Below, piece by piece: positions 28,775-38,784 of a DNA stretch of 64,000 nt. Where the stretch lies: assembly GCF_000364225.2 (NCBI RefSeq), contig NZ_AQFT02000001.1, forward strand, positions 3,181,501-3,245,500, in the 5' to 3' direction. The number at the start of each line of letters is the position of its first letter. Position 1 is the stretch's first letter. The stretch comes from Eubacterium plexicaudatum ASF492. Lineage in GTDB: Bacteria > Bacillota > Clostridia > Lachnospirales > Lachnospiraceae. Both the position numbers and the translations under genes were made by a program. The notes beneath the pieces are model-generated. The model had not been told where the DNA came from, made no database searches, and saw only the letters and a list, made by a program, of their open reading frames with translations.

Positions 28775-30100
28775 TTATTCCAACTGTGGCTGCAGGTTAC
28801 GGATGTTTTCCAGTGTCTCGTAGAATTCTTTCTTGTAGGGACAGCTGCTGCATAGCTTGAAATATTTATATCGTGCTGATTTTACCACTCTTGCGGCTAT
28901 CTTCAGCAGTTTTAATCGTATGGTATCAATACGCTGTTTTCTCATACTGACAGCAAGCGCCAATCGTCTAAACCAATTGAATAGGTTATAAGCTAATGCA
29001 TGAACCAGAAGGCGGTTCGCATTTACCAGCTTTGAGGAACTGCTTACAGAGGCAAAGTCAAAACCGCTTTTGCATTCCTTGATGAAATTTTCCATTTTGC
29101 CTCTTCCGCAATAAAACTGGATCACCTGATAAGGTTCCATTTCCAGTGTTGTGACAATAAAGGTATACAGATGGACCATCTGCCCATACGGCTTTTCTAT
29201 TTTAAAGACCACCCTGCGTGGATGGTTCCATGAATCGGCCTGGTATAGGAATGCCCCATACTCGACGGCGTAATCTACCTGGTTGAATTTCGTTGCACGG
29301 TACAGTGCCTGGTTTTCCTCTTCTGCCAATTCACGGAGTTTTGCATTCTCCTTGAGCCGGATGGCATATTTGCAGTTTTTATCTTCAAGAACTTCATACA
29401 GGTCTGGTGATGCAAAGCCACTGTCACCGCGAAGAAAAAGCGGCATATCCGGGAAATCACAGAGGAATTCATCCAGAAGGGACTTCATAAAAATATCTGC
29501 CTCTTTGCTGCAATACATGGTGCCGTCACGAAGCTGTGCTTTTAGCAAATCGCCGGTCAGCCCGTCGTAGCACAACAGCGGATGATAACCGTGGGCCTGA
29601 TAATGGTAGTTGAAACCTTCCCCTTCCTGATTCCCATAGGTATCAAGAAGTGTGGAATCAATATCAAAAAGCATGAATTCCGGTTTCTTTATGGAATAGA
29701 TGACTTTACGGAGTTCACGGATGATCTGGTTTAACTGGCTGAGCGTATCTCCATCCATGCGGTTAAAAAAGCGTGACAGGGTAGGCTGGGATGCCAGGGC
29801 ATTCTTCTGTAAAATAGCTGTCATAACAGGTTCGTTTGTCAGTTCGTCTGCACAGTCATCCTCAAAGTAGGAACTGATAATCTGGTAAATTACCTGCATC
29901 AGATTCGTATCATCCTTATGGACGCGGAACCATGCGGTATCATTGGTTTTGAACATACGATTAACGAGCTTGACCGCTCCAATCTTAAACAGGAACTCTT
30001 TGAACAGGAGAAGTCCTGCATCGGAGGATAAATCGCCTCCGTCAAAATTAATTTTAATTTGGCTATTGCTTTCTAAGCTTATGGTGTTTAATATATCCAT
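28775..30100 (-). CDS. IS1380-family transposase
   Basis: 441 residues from MDILNTISLESNSQIKINF with AAAGGG upstream. The DDE core includes FDIDSTLLDTYG, LFLRGDSGFASPDLYE and the Glu-bearing GRGKMENFIKECKSGFDF. Length and the VRHKDD/SSNSKLVNANRLL-type C-terminal helices match IS1380 transposases. Intact, so possibly active. Confidence 0.85.
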   Translation of the reverse strand: MDILNTISLESNSQIKINFDGGDLSSDAGLLLFKEFLFKIGAVKLVNRMFKTNDTAWFRVHKDDTNLMQVIYQIISSYFEDDCADELTNEPVMTAILQKNALASQPTLSRFFNRMDGDTLSQLNQIIRELRKVIYSIKKPEFMLFDIDSTLLDTYGNQEGEGFNYHYQAHGYHPLLCYDGLTGDLLKAQLRDGTMYCSKEADIFMKSLLDEFLCDFPDMPLFLRGDSGFASPDLYEVLEDKNCKYAIRLKENAKLRELAEEENQALYRATKFNQVDYAVEYGAFLYQADSWNHPRRVVFKIEKPYGQMVHLYTFIVTTLEMEPYQVIQFYCGRGKMENFIKECKSGFDFASVSSSSKLVNANRLLVHALAYNLFNWFRRLALAVSMRKQRIDTIRLKLLKIAARVVKSARYKYFKLCSSCPYKKEFYETLENIRNLQPQLE

Positions 30101-30446
30101 ATAAAGACCCTTTCTTTGGTTTTGATTTGGATTGGACACCTAAATTTTACCATAGATAGAGGTCTTTTTCTATTCACTAAATAAGTGAAAAGCAATATTC
30201 AATTAAAATACAGTAACTGTGCGGGTTTCAGCAGTTAATGCTGTTATTCCGTGAATAATTCAGGTTTATTATTACGAAATATGATTTTTACGATACTCAC
30301 CTCGATTCCATAAAAAACGGACAATAAAAAATAAATTTTATCATCCGTTTTGTTAGACCTCTCATCAAAGTTTAGAGGCAATTCATCATATTTATAAGTA
30401 TATTAGCCGTTACTTCTCTTATCTCTTATCAGACACCGTCTTTTTC

Positions 30447-30635
30447 TTATATATTGCTGTCTTTGCTTGATAAATTCATTCTCATCTGATACCATACAAC
30501 AGCCCCATGTTCCGAATCTGAAAAGTCTTCATTTTTAAACCCGAATTTCTCATAGCGTTGTATCAAATCTTTTTTACAGGTAAGTATCAATCCTCTGCGG
30601 CCTTGTGATTTAGCATCTTCTAACATTTTGTTCAT
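30447..30635 (-). pseudogene. GNAT acetyltransferase C-terminal fragment
   Basis: 62 codons with RRGLILTCKKDLIQRYEKFGF followed by SDSEHGAVVWYQMR. This is the C-terminal end of a GNAT acetyltransferase, with the substrate-side strand and the conserved Tyr. The acetyl-CoA binding loop and N-terminal half are absent. Part of the decayed region. Confidence 0.65.
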
Positions 30636-30746
30636 CAGTATAGTAGCATGACTTTATTCTGCCCATAACTACATCTGCTTTCAAAAAAAGCAGCGAGAAA
30701 CCTCCCGCCACCCTAGCCATATTTTTGTAATTATTTTATCTGTTGC

Positions 30747-30872
30747 TTACTTCAATGGTACGCTAACTGAATCATCCAAAAACCCATGATATTTTAAAAT
30801 AGCGCATCCTAAATCCATACCTGCTCTCGTTCGTGAAGTTTCCTTTGCTGTTCCTTCTTGTACAAATTTCAC
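30747..30872 (-). pseudogene. C-terminal remnant of an unidentified gene
   Basis: An open frame of 41 codons (KFVQEGTAKETSRTRAGMDL, GCAILKYHGFLDDSVSVPLK) ending in TAA. The sequence is protein-like but has no start or ribosome binding site. The rest of 30636-30938 shows no gene. Confidence 0.35.
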
Positions 30873-30938
30873 TCATATTTTAATAAAAATCTACACTGTC
30901 CCTGGTTGAAACTGCAAATATTAATATAAACTCCAATA

Positions 30939-31211
30939 TCACTTAACGAATTGTCGAATAGCTTCACTCAATTCATCAATTTTATTAAAATCATTTTCCT
31001 GGACTGCATCAACAATACAATGATTAATATGATCCACCAGAATCACCTTACCGGCATTATTGATTGCTGATTTTACTGCAGCAAGCTGTATGAGAACCTG
31101 CGAACAATCTTCACCATTGTCTATCATCCGTTTCACTTTTTCAAGGTGACCAATTGCCTTCGCAAGACGATTGGAAACTGCTTTTGCATTAGGATGCTGA
31201 TGTTCGTGCAT
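30939..31211 (-). CDS. CsoR/RcnR-family metal-sensing repressor, InrS-like ligands
   Basis: A 90-residue all-helical DUF156 protein. Visible metal ligands are Cys36 (GEDCSQVLIQL), His61 and Cys65 (VDHINHC), plus His2, His4 and His6 at the N-terminus. Copper CsoR uses Cys-His-Cys; the nickel sensor InrS uses His-Cys-His-Cys. The N-terminal His residues and the place just downstream of ureD (37 bases) favour nickel, but copper or another metal cannot be excluded. GGAGATGG precedes the ATG. Confidence 0.75.
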   Translation of the reverse strand: MHEHQHPNAKAVSNRLAKAIGHLEKVKRMIDNGEDCSQVLIQLAAVKSAINNAGKVILVDHINHCIVDAVQENDFNKIDELSEAIRQFVK

Positions 31212-31248
31212 ATTACCATCTCCATTCTTTTGTGGGTATGCAAATCCA

Positions 31249-32043
31249 TTATAATGTTAAAATTTTCTCTGTTATCTCTGTTAATTTATGGGCATTTCTT
31301 CCAAGAATACGCAAGGCAATATGTCCTGCGGATGTTCGTGTTACCCCGCCCTGCATGTTTTTGGAATTGTCAAGCAGTTCACGCACCTGCCGCACCCAGT
31401 CCTCTGGTTTTTGCTTGTTACAAATCACCATATTTGCCAGATGCGTAAACCCTTCATACATTCCAAAGTTTCTCATGTCCATTCGTTCTGGTTCATAACA
31501 GGCATAATCCCTATATACAATCCGTCCACCCTGATAAATACAGATTCTATTCTGAAATCTGCGATACTGAAATTCTTCGCCGTGCGCAATGCGCCCACAG
31601 CTTAAAATTTCACTAAAAACAAACTGTGAAGTTTCGTTCTCCAGTTCCACATTCACTGTACACCGATAATCGGAACCTGCAAATGGAATGGCTGGCAAAG
31701 GCATATAATGCAGACAGGCATTGTCACCCACTGTGAGATGCACATGTCTTTTGGCACAGTCTCCTTCCATCTGATGGATTTTTTCATATGCCTGGGAAAC
31801 AAATTCCATATTAGAGTTTTCCTTGACACAAACATCTATTTCCTGCCTGTCACCCGCCATAATTCCAGCCGAGGCTGTTAAAAGCATAACTGTCATGAAA
31901 TCTTTCTTTTCATAAAATGGATGCATAATCTTAAAAGGAGCGGTAAATGATACATCTTCCAAAATCGTTTTTCCTTCTCTGTATGCCGTTCTAATATGAA
32001 GTTTTGAAAGTTTTCCAAACTGATTATTCATAATTACTGACAT
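31249..32043 (-). CDS. ureD: Urease accessory protein UreD (UreH)
   Basis: 264 residues of the beta-helical UreD family: [25 protein letters not shown], the family core, then [23 protein letters not shown] and [20 protein letters not shown]. It forms the UreD-UreF-UreG scaffold on apo-urease for nickel insertion. The start overlaps the end of ureG by ten bases. Last urease gene of the operon. Confidence 0.9.
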   Translation of the reverse strand: MSVIMNNQFGKLSKLHIRTAYREGKTILEDVSFTAPFKIMHPFYEKKDFMTVMLLTASAGIMAGDRQEIDVCVKENSNMEFVSQAYEKIHQMEGDCAKRHVHLTVGDNACLHYMPLPAIPFAGSDYRCTVNVELENETSQFVFSEILSCGRIAHGEEFQYRRFQNRICIYQGGRIVYRDYACYEPERMDMRNFGMYEGFTHLANMVICNKQKPEDWVRQVRELLDNSKNMQGGVTRTSAGHIALRILGRNAHKLTEITEKILTL

Positions 32044-32645
32044 CCTTCTAACAATACATTTCTTTTAATCCAGTCAATAACAGGGACAATTCCATCCCGG
32101 TTCCGGATATTTGTAAACATAAACGGCTTATCTCCACGCATTTTTTTGGAATCCCTCTCCATCACGCCTAAATCTGCACCTACATATGGGGCAAGATCCA
32201 TTTTATTAATAACCAGCAAATCAGATCGGGTAATCCCTGGTCCACCTTTTCGCGGAATTTTATCGCCTTCTGATACATCAATAACAAAAATCGTAGCATC
32301 CACTAATTCCGGACTAAACGTGGCAGAAAGATTGTCTCCACCACTCTCAATAAAAAGAATTTCTATATCAGGAAAACGCTTAAGCATCTCATCTACAGCT
32401 TCCAAATTCATGGAAGCATCCTCACGGATTGCCGTATGAGGGCATCCCCCCGTCTCTACTCCGATAATACGTTCCATCGGCAATACACTATTCCTGCATA
32501 AAAACTCTGCATCTTCTTTTGTATAAATATCATTCGTAATCACACCAATACAATAGTCGTCTGCCATTTCACGAGTCAGACATTCAATTAGAGCTGTCTT
32601 GCCGGAACCCACAGGTCCCGCAACGCCAATTTTTACATAAGACAT
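32034..32645 (-). CDS. ureG: Urease accessory GTPase UreG
   Basis: 203 residues. P-loop [12 protein letters not shown], the CPH metal motif ([17 protein letters not shown]), [17 protein letters not shown] (G3) and VINKMDLAP (NKxD, G4). It couples GTP hydrolysis to nickel delivery. Full length. Confidence 0.95.
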   Translation of the reverse strand: MSYVKIGVAGPVGSGKTALIECLTREMADDYCIGVITNDIYTKEDAEFLCRNSVLPMERIIGVETGGCPHTAIREDASMNLEAVDEMLKRFPDIEILFIESGGDNLSATFSPELVDATIFVIDVSEGDKIPRKGGPGITRSDLLVINKMDLAPYVGADLGVMERDSKKMRGDKPFMFTNIRNRDGIVPVIDWIKRNVLLEGCQ

Positions 32646-32668
32646 TATTAAATCCGCCTTTCTATTTA

Positions 32669-33370
32669 CTAAGACATATAAATTCTGGAATAAAGCCCCT
32701 CATGCTGCATGCAGCGAATATCAATTCCGGGCGCCGAAAGACACAACTCATCTTCCGTTAGTCCCTTTACCTGATCCAAAAGTTCTGGAAACAGTTCCTG
32801 GCTTCTGTAAAGTAAGTGCTGCCCATCTGTCTGACTCAAAGGTATAGTCTTTACACAATTTGTAATCATAGAAGATGTCTGGGCATAAAGGTAATGCTCC
32901 ATGGCATCTTCATAGGGAATCCCTACAGCGGCACAAAATACACCGTATACAATGCTATGAGTCATTGTCCTGTCCCTGCATTTTCCACAGTACCTTTGAA
33001 AAATATCTGATTCATAAGGGATATCCATTCCCATCACCGTTTTGACAAAACGTGAACCAAGCTTATGCCCGGCTTCCCGTGTCTCTTTTGGTACACGGCT
33101 TGCTTCCAGCAAATCGTCCAATATTTCAATTTTCTGTATCTGTCCGGCTGCTGCATATTCATAAGCCAGCCGGACAGCCAGAAATTCATTGTAACAAAAA
33201 CTGTAACACATACGATGGTATAGGAATTCCCATACATCATCTAAAGATGTAAGCAAATTTTTCTGAATATAAGTCTCAAGACCATAAGAATGGGAATATG
33301 CACCAATTGGAAATAATGCATCATTCACCTGGAGCAGAAGATATTTTTTTCTCCATCCTTGTAAATTCAT
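32669..33370 (-). CDS. ureF: Urease accessory protein UreF
   Basis: 233 residues, all helix. [24 protein letters not shown] is the UreF signature; a [22 protein letters not shown] block and the C-terminal conserved [19 protein letters not shown] tail are present. It gates UreG activity on the urease complex. I start at MNLQGW because GGAGG lies five bases before that ATG; the open frame extends four codons further. Confidence 0.9.
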   Translation of the reverse strand: MNLQGWRKKYLLLQVNDALFPIGAYSHSYGLETYIQKNLLTSLDDVWEFLYHRMCYSFCYNEFLAVRLAYEYAAAGQIQKIEILDDLLEASRVPKETREAGHKLGSRFVKTVMGMDIPYESDIFQRYCGKCRDRTMTHSIVYGVFCAAVGIPYEDAMEHYLYAQTSSMITNCVKTIPLSQTDGQHLLYRSQELFPELLDQVKGLTEDELCLSAPGIDIRCMQHEGLYSRIYMS

Positions 33371-33434
33371 ATTTTCCTCCAAATTCTGTCAGAACTCATT
33401 CCAATATTTCTACAGAACTGCTCTGGCACACATC

Positions 33435-33914
33435 TTAATGATGATGATTATTAATTGAGGATGAAAGTGCATGGCTGAAATCAAATCTAAGTTTTGCCTT
33501 TTCTGCCGATACGCCATGGATATGATTTACTTTATCCATCAAAGACTCATGATAAGGCGTATAAAAGGTAAAATCATCCTCTCCACGGAACATTGTCGTA
33601 TGGGTATTCCCCACCTCATAACAGAGTTTAGCAATCTGCCTGGGATGATCCTGCCGCACAACCATCTTAATCGCTTCACAGGGCGGAATATTAACTGCAA
33701 TCACCTTATGCTCATCTGCATAGAGTACATCATCCTGATTCAGTCCCCTGCTCAGTACATCATCTCCCATACGGATACCAATATCTTCACCCTCTGCTGA
33801 AGTCTTCCGGTGCAGGCGTGAAAATGCCTCATGCCATTCAATATCTACATAATCCACCCGGAGGCCAGAAAACTTCTCATCTGAAAGAGTTCCTAAAACT
33901 TCCTCGCACAACAT
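33435..33914 (-). CDS. ureE: Urease accessory nickel chaperone UreE
   Basis: 159 residues. The N-terminal domain carries the peptide-binding fold (TSAEGEDIGIRMG). The C-terminal metal domain has YEVGNTHTTMFRGEDDF, which holds the dimer-interface His. The C-terminus ends in NNHHH, a short His tail as in many UreE proteins. GGGAGG sets the start at 33914. Confidence 0.9.
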   Translation of the reverse strand: MLCEEVLGTLSDEKFSGLRVDYVDIEWHEAFSRLHRKTSAEGEDIGIRMGDDVLSRGLNQDDVLYADEHKVIAVNIPPCEAIKMVVRQDHPRQIAKLCYEVGNTHTTMFRGEDDFTFYTPYHESLMDKVNHIHGVSAEKAKLRFDFSHALSSSINNHHH

Positions 33915-33931
33915 TATGATTTCCTCCCATT

Positions 33932-34438
33932 TTACCAAACGCCAAGCAGCAACATCACACCTGGAATCCAGGCTGTCACAATCCCTTCAAAAACCTGCAG
34001 GCAAGGCACAAATTTTCCCAGTTTTTTTCCCATGATATCGGTGACAAAAGATGTCCCCCACAGAATTGCCCAAAACCACCAGATTGCTGCCCATCTCCAG
34101 TCCGGCACAATACCAAGCGCCTCGCTTCCGGTTACACCCTCAATAATACCAAATACAACTGCATTAACAGCAACAAAGCTGGAGAACCATGCAAATGGGA
34201 GTGGGTTCAAATCAAAAATGTTCATCATTGCTACAAACAGATAAGTAAAACAAAACAGAAGCCCTGTACCAGCCGCATAATAATTCCCCTGTACCAGATT
34301 GACAAAATTGATAAAAAGGGAAAGTCCGCCAGTCAAAATATTCATAACTGCAGCAGATTTCTTATCTACATTTGCCAAAGAACAAATGCCATTGTTTATT
34401 AAAACAATTCCTACAAAAAGTAAGCAAACTCCTAACAT
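33932..34438 (-). CDS. ureI: AmiS/UreI-family urea or amide channel
   Basis: 168 residues with six membrane helices (LGVCLLFVGIVLINNG, a short loop, LSLFINFVNLVQGNYYAAGTG, then PLPFAWFSSFVAVNAVVFG and WRWAAIWWFWAILWGTSF). The family forms hexameric urea channels; the NYYAAGTGLLF and WIPGV motifs are conserved. Placed between ureC and ureE, it should supply urea to the enzyme. Confidence 0.85.
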   Translation of the reverse strand: MLGVCLLFVGIVLINNGICSLANVDKKSAAVMNILTGGLSLFINFVNLVQGNYYAAGTGLLFCFTYLFVAMMNIFDLNPLPFAWFSSFVAVNAVVFGIIEGVTGSEALGIVPDWRWAAIWWFWAILWGTSFVTDIMGKKLGKFVPCLQVFEGIVTAWIPGVMLLLGVW

Positions 34439-34464
34439 AAACAGATACCTCCAAACATATCAGA

Positions 34465-36186
34465 TTAGAACAAACTGTAAAGCTGTGTCAAAGGCAGTGT
34501 TTCTGCGGGTTTTGATTCCAGTTTCACACCATCCGCACATACCTCATATGTCTCTGGATTTACAGTAATTTCCGGGGTTGCATCATTTAATTTCATATCT
34601 TTTTTTCCAATATTTCTACAGCCATATACTGGCACTACCGTTTTTTTCAAACCATATTTCTCTTTAATGTTTTGATCCATGGCAGCCTTAGATACAAATG
34701 TCAGACAGCTCTCACATTTTGCATCTCCATGTGCTGCAAACATAGGTTGATATAATACCGGCTGCGTGGTAGGAATCGACGCATTGGCATCACCCATTTT
34801 GGAGGCAATAATCATGCCACCCTTGATAATCATATCAGGCTTTGCACCAAAAAACGCCGGATTCCAAAGCACTAAATCAGCAAATTTTCCTACTTCAACC
34901 GATCCAACATAATCTGCTATACCATTTGTAATAGCCGGATTAATGGTATATTTTGCAACATAACGTTTTGCTCGGAAATTATCATTACCGTTTTCCTTAT
35001 CAACGCCCAAAGGTCCACGTTCTTCTTTCATCTTATGTGCTGTCTGCCATGTACGGGTAATCACTTCGCCTGGACGCCCCATCGCCTGGGAATCAGAACT
35101 CATCATGGAAAATACACCCATATCATGCAACACATCCTCTGCTGCAATCGTCTCCGGACGAATTCTTGAGTCTGCGAAAGCCACATCTTCAGGAATATTT
35201 TTATCTAAATGATGACAAACCATCAACATATCCAAATGCTCATCTATGGTGTTTACGGTGAAAGGCATGGTTGGATTCGTAGAAGACGGCAGTACATTCT
35301 GACTGCTCGCTGCACGAATAATATCCGGTGCATGCCCACCGCCTGCGCCCTCAGTATGGAATGTATGTATGGTACGGCCACCGATGGCATCCAGTGTATC
35401 TTCCACGCAGCCTGCCTCATTCAGTGTATCTGTATGAATAGCAACCTGAACATCATATTCGTCTGCCACATTCAGGCAATGATGAATCGCTGCCGGAGTG
35501 GAACCAAAATCTTCATGGATTTTCATCCCCATTGCACCAGCTTCCAACTGCTCAATAATCGGTTTTTCATCAGAACAATTTCCTTTTCCATAGAAGCCAA
35601 GATTCATCGGATATTCTTCCGCAGCTTTTAACATCATACGGATATTCCATGGTCCCGGTGTACAGGTTGTAGCATTTGTACCATCTGCCGGTCCTGTTCC
35701 ACCACCAATCATTGTTGTTACGCCTGAATACAAAGAGCATGGTATCTGCTGCGGGGCTATAAAGTGAATATGGCTGTCAATGCCACCGGCAGTCACAATT
35801 AGATTCTCTCCCGCCAGAGCCTCCGTTGATGCGCCAATCGTCATTCCAGGTGTCACACCATCCATCAGATCTGGATTTCCTGCTTTTCCTATTCCAACGA
35901 TTTTCCCATCCTTGATGCCGATATCAGCCTTGATAATACCTGTATAATCAAGAATCAGGCAGTTTGTGATGACCAGATCCAGCACCCCGTCTTTACTGCA
36001 GGCTTTTACGGACTGTCCCATTCCATCGCGGATAGTCTTTCCGCCGCCAAATTTCACTTCATCTCCATAAGTCGTATAATCCTTTTCCACCTCTATCACC
36101 AGACTGGTATCTGCCAGACGAACTTTATCGCCCACAGTAGGACCATACATCATTGCATATTTTTCTCTGGAAATTTTATTACTCAT
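34465..36186 (-). CDS. ureC: Urease alpha subunit (catalytic)
   Basis: 573 residues, normal length. Nickel and active-site residues are visible: HIHFIAPQQ (two His), [15 protein letters not shown] (the carbamylated Lys), [12 protein letters not shown] (His), [13 protein letters not shown] (His), MVCHHLDK (flap His) and SSDSQAMGR (Asp). It hydrolyses urea to ammonia and carbamate. It follows ureB after about 22 bases. Intact. Confidence 0.97.
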   Translation of the reverse strand: MSNKISREKYAMMYGPTVGDKVRLADTSLVIEVEKDYTTYGDEVKFGGGKTIRDGMGQSVKACSKDGVLDLVITNCLILDYTGIIKADIGIKDGKIVGIGKAGNPDLMDGVTPGMTIGASTEALAGENLIVTAGGIDSHIHFIAPQQIPCSLYSGVTTMIGGGTGPADGTNATTCTPGPWNIRMMLKAAEEYPMNLGFYGKGNCSDEKPIIEQLEAGAMGMKIHEDFGSTPAAIHHCLNVADEYDVQVAIHTDTLNEAGCVEDTLDAIGGRTIHTFHTEGAGGGHAPDIIRAASSQNVLPSSTNPTMPFTVNTIDEHLDMLMVCHHLDKNIPEDVAFADSRIRPETIAAEDVLHDMGVFSMMSSDSQAMGRPGEVITRTWQTAHKMKEERGPLGVDKENGNDNFRAKRYVAKYTINPAITNGIADYVGSVEVGKFADLVLWNPAFFGAKPDMIIKGGMIIASKMGDANASIPTTQPVLYQPMFAAHGDAKCESCLTFVSKAAMDQNIKEKYGLKKTVVPVYGCRNIGKKDMKLNDATPEITVNPETYEVCADGVKLESKPAETLPLTQLYSLF

Positions 36187-36208
36187 TTGATTACCTCCTC
36201 TACACTGT

Positions 36209-36568
36209 TTACATAAAGCCTTTTACTGTTGCTAATTGAATAGCGGTCGCTTTTGTTGCTTCTGAAGCCTGTGCACATGTCAGATCATTCAGTCCATAAA
36301 TGCGATTAGCCCCTCCCATTGCTGTCAACTGTACCTCTTTTTCTTCACCTGGTTCAAACCGCACGGATGTACCTGAAGGAATATCCAAATGGTACCCATA
36401 AGCTAATGCACGGTCAAATTCCAGTTGACGGTTTACTTCAAAAAAATGAAAGTGGGAACCAACCTGTACCGGTCTGTCGCCAGTATGCTTTACGATAACA
36501 GTAACTGTTTCCTTTCCCTCATTAATAACAATTTCTCCGTTTTTCGGAATTACTTCACCTATTTTCAT
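36209..36568 (-). CDS. ureB: Urease beta subunit
   Basis: 119 residues. [19 protein letters not shown], then the signature [13 protein letters not shown] and [19 protein letters not shown], as in UreB. A separate subunit, not fused to ureA. GGAGG-like sequence is present upstream. Confidence 0.95.
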   Translation of the reverse strand: MKIGEVIPKNGEIVINEGKETVTVIVKHTGDRPVQVGSHFHFFEVNRQLEFDRALAYGYHLDIPSGTSVRFEPGEEKEVQLTAMGGANRIYGLNDLTCAQASEATKATAIQLATVKGFM

Positions 36569-36585
36569 CCTTCTTTCCTCCTCCC

Positions 36586-36888
36586 TTACTGAATTGGATT
36601 ATGTACAGTTACTAACTTTGTACCATCTGGGAATGTCGCCTCAATCTGGACTTCATGTACCATATCAGCCACACCTTCCATAACATCGTCTTTTGATAAA
36701 AGCTTTGTACCTAATGACATTAACTCTGCAACAGTCTTACCATCTCTGGCATGTTCTAACAGTTCGGAACTGATAAAAGCTATAGATTCCACATAGTTTA
36801 GCTTCAGCCCTCTGTCTTTTCTCTGCTTCGCCAGTTCTCCTGCCATATGAAGCATCAGTTTTTCCTGTTCTTTTGGATTCAAACGCAT
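36586..36888 (-). CDS. ureA: Urease gamma subunit
   Basis: 100 residues starting [20 protein letters not shown], with [29 protein letters not shown] and [22 protein letters not shown], typical of UreA. First gene of the urease operon, with GGAGG just upstream. The DNA before it has been invaded by an IS110 element. Confidence 0.95.
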   Translation of the reverse strand: MRLNPKEQEKLMLHMAGELAKQRKDRGLKLNYVESIAFISSELLEHARDGKTVAELMSLGTKLLSKDDVMEGVADMVHEVQIEATFPDGTKLVTVHNPIQ

Positions 36889-36916
36889 AATATTCTACCT
36901 CCTAGTATAATAATGA

Positions 36917-36935
36917 TATAGCCACAAGGGCTATA
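36917..36935 (-). promoter_or_regulatory. Small inverted repeat upstream of ureA
   Basis: TATAGCC and GGCTATA around a five-base loop, about 30 bases before the ureA start. It could be an operator or a leader hairpin; no clear -10/-35 lies between it and the IS110 sequence. Confidence 0.4.
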
Positions 36936-36959
36936 GAGTTAATAAGTTATAAAGTCACA

Positions 36960-37263
36960 TCTGATGAATAGCTGAAGGAGGGTTCCCCTTCCATCAAAGG
37001 CTATTGATAAAATCTTTACCTTGTCTGAGGTTTCCTTAATGCACCAGACAAAATATAGAGGTATAATCACTGAGGCAGGATCATTGACGACGCCTCCTTG
37101 GGAACCGGTCTTCCGGCTGGTGAAACCTCCAATTAAGTCTGTCAGTCCATTCGGTGGTGATTTATGTTTTGGCTGGTTGGGAAGCCCCCGGCTATACCTG
37201 TATAAGCCGCTAGGTTGTGTATCCGCCCTCTGGAAATGGATACCTGCCGGAAAGGATAAAACC
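36960..37263 (+). ncRNA. IS110 left-end non-coding region, candidate bridge RNA
   Basis: About 300 bases of non-coding DNA before the IS110 transposase, with many short GC-rich complementary segments (for example GGAGGGTTCCCCTTCC near 36977, and CCGGTCTTCCGGCTGG near 37107). IS110 elements of known type make a structured bridge RNA from this region that pairs with target and donor DNA. The exact ends, and whether it is transcribed, are inferred. Confidence 0.4.
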
Positions 37264-38597
37264 ATGCAATACCAAAAAGTACTTAAGATGCTGGAAAGTA
37301 TCCCCTATCTCTCAGTCGGGCTTGATGTCGGGGCAGACTTCACATGGATGTCCATCATGCTCCCCAATGGCACCCTTGCCGGGAAACCCTTTAAGATCGT
37401 TCATTCCGATCCCCAGTCCCGGGAGCTTGCCATCTCAAAAATAAAGGAAGCACAAGAGGCGTATTCTCTTAAAAGCCGCTGCTTCCTTGAGTCCACCGGG
37501 ATCTATCACATCCCACTCCTGTGCTTCCTTCGCGATAAGGGTTTTGACTGCTCCGTCATTAATCCTATCATCACTAAGAATAGCACAAATCTGAACGTAA
37601 GGAAACTGCATAATGATAAATTTGATTCAAAAAAAGCTGCCAAAGTAGGGCTGGATGCTTCCCTGAAGGTTTCCATCATCCCTGATGATGAGGTCATCGA
37701 CCTGCGTAACCTGGTCCGCGACTATTACTACTTCAGGGATCTGCAGTCCGCTGTTGTCCTCAAGCTCACTGCAGAGCTGAAAGTATCATTTCCCGCATAC
37801 CGGAAAGTGTTCAGCAAGGTCACCACAAAGACTTCCTTAAAGCTCCTGGATGCCTATCCGCTCGCGGAGGACCTTCTTGCCGCCCCAAAGGAAACGGTGG
37901 TGGAAATGATCCGTTCCACGGCACGTTTTGGGGAAAAGTATGCCCTGGCCAAGTATGATGCCCTGCGGACCGCAGCGAAAGATGCCGCCATCTTTGGGCG
38001 GGCACTGAAAAGCAATTCCGTCCGCATCCGGCTCTACATAGACTCTTACCAGGAGTACCGGAAACGCCTTGACACGATCCTGGAAGCAATCCATGGTTCT
38101 GTCGATGGCCTGAAAGGCAACCCGGTCTATGACCGCATAAAGATTCTCCAGTCGCTGCGCGGCATAGGCTTCCTGAGCGCAGTGGTCCTGGTTGCGGAAA
38201 TGGGATCGTTTGACCTGTTCCCCTCCCCGAAGAAGCTGTATGCATACTTTGGCCTGGATCCTGCCGTGAAGCAGTCCGGGAAGTTCAACGGGACAAGGTA
38301 CATATGTCAAAAAGGGGTTCCAGCCTCGCCAGACGCATCCTGCATATGGTGGCGCTCAATAACCTTAAGGTAGATAAGGGCAGCGGGATGCCTGTAAATC
38401 CGGTCATCCACAGTTATTATGCCGACAAATGCAAAGCCAAGAAGAAAAACGTGGCTGTCGGGGCTGTAATGCACAAGATATGCAACATCATCTTTGCTAT
38501 GCTCCGGGACAATAAGCCGTTTGAACTCATCACTCCTCAGGAACACTGTAAACGGTATCTGGCAGCGCATCCTGGCAAGGCAGAGAACGTAGCTTAA
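37264..38597 (+). CDS. IS110-family transposase, one-base deletion
   Basis: About 444 residues. DEDD RuvC-like N-terminal domain (YLSVGLDVGADFTWMSI with the first Asp; ESTGIYHIPL; DKFDSKKAAKVG) and a C-terminal transposase_20 domain (LQSLRGIGFLSAVVLVAEMG, FPSPKKLYAYFGLDPAVKQSG, then RGSSLARRILHMVA). One G is missing near 38296 (AAGGTACAT), shifting the last 100 codons into another frame; restoring it rejoins both parts. The ATG at 37264 has AAAGGA upstream. It lies in opposite orientation to the urease genes. Confidence 0.8.
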
Positions 38598-38784
38598 CAA
38601 GTTCTTATGAATTTTGAAAATCTCCACAGGGGTGGGCTTATTAAAGTTACCCTTTTTTACATCAACTGCTTAAAAAACTTTTTAAACATTTTTCATTTTA
38701 CCTATTGACATTTCTTAGCTGGACTTAAATATTTTTGGGATATATAAAAAAAGAAACCTCCTTTCAGAAAGACCTCTTTGTCTA

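Larger units (their letters stand above)
28609..30267 (-). mobile_element. IS1380-family insertion sequence (first copy)
   Basis: 1,659 bp bounded by 19-bp perfect inverted repeats AAACCTGAATTATTCACGG (28609-28627) and its complement (30249-30267). Both sides carry ATTAT as a direct repeat (28604-28608 and 30268-30272). One transposase gene lies inside. Confidence 0.85.
28198..30402 (-). pseudogene. Unknown gene interrupted by an IS1380 element
   Basis: The downstream part (28198-28608) encodes VTIKKHLNRTLNISALTIRG, a helical middle with IFIFYLIFATGIVEN, and an end MESEHYADIIKKGAKIIETMEFN. Removing the insertion sequence and one copy of the 5-base duplication joins it in frame to an upstream open stretch (30273-30402) reading ELPLNFDERSNKTDDKIYFL. 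The frame is open through the join. No clear start codon is left upstream, so the 5' end may also be damaged. No family recognised. Confidence 0.6.
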
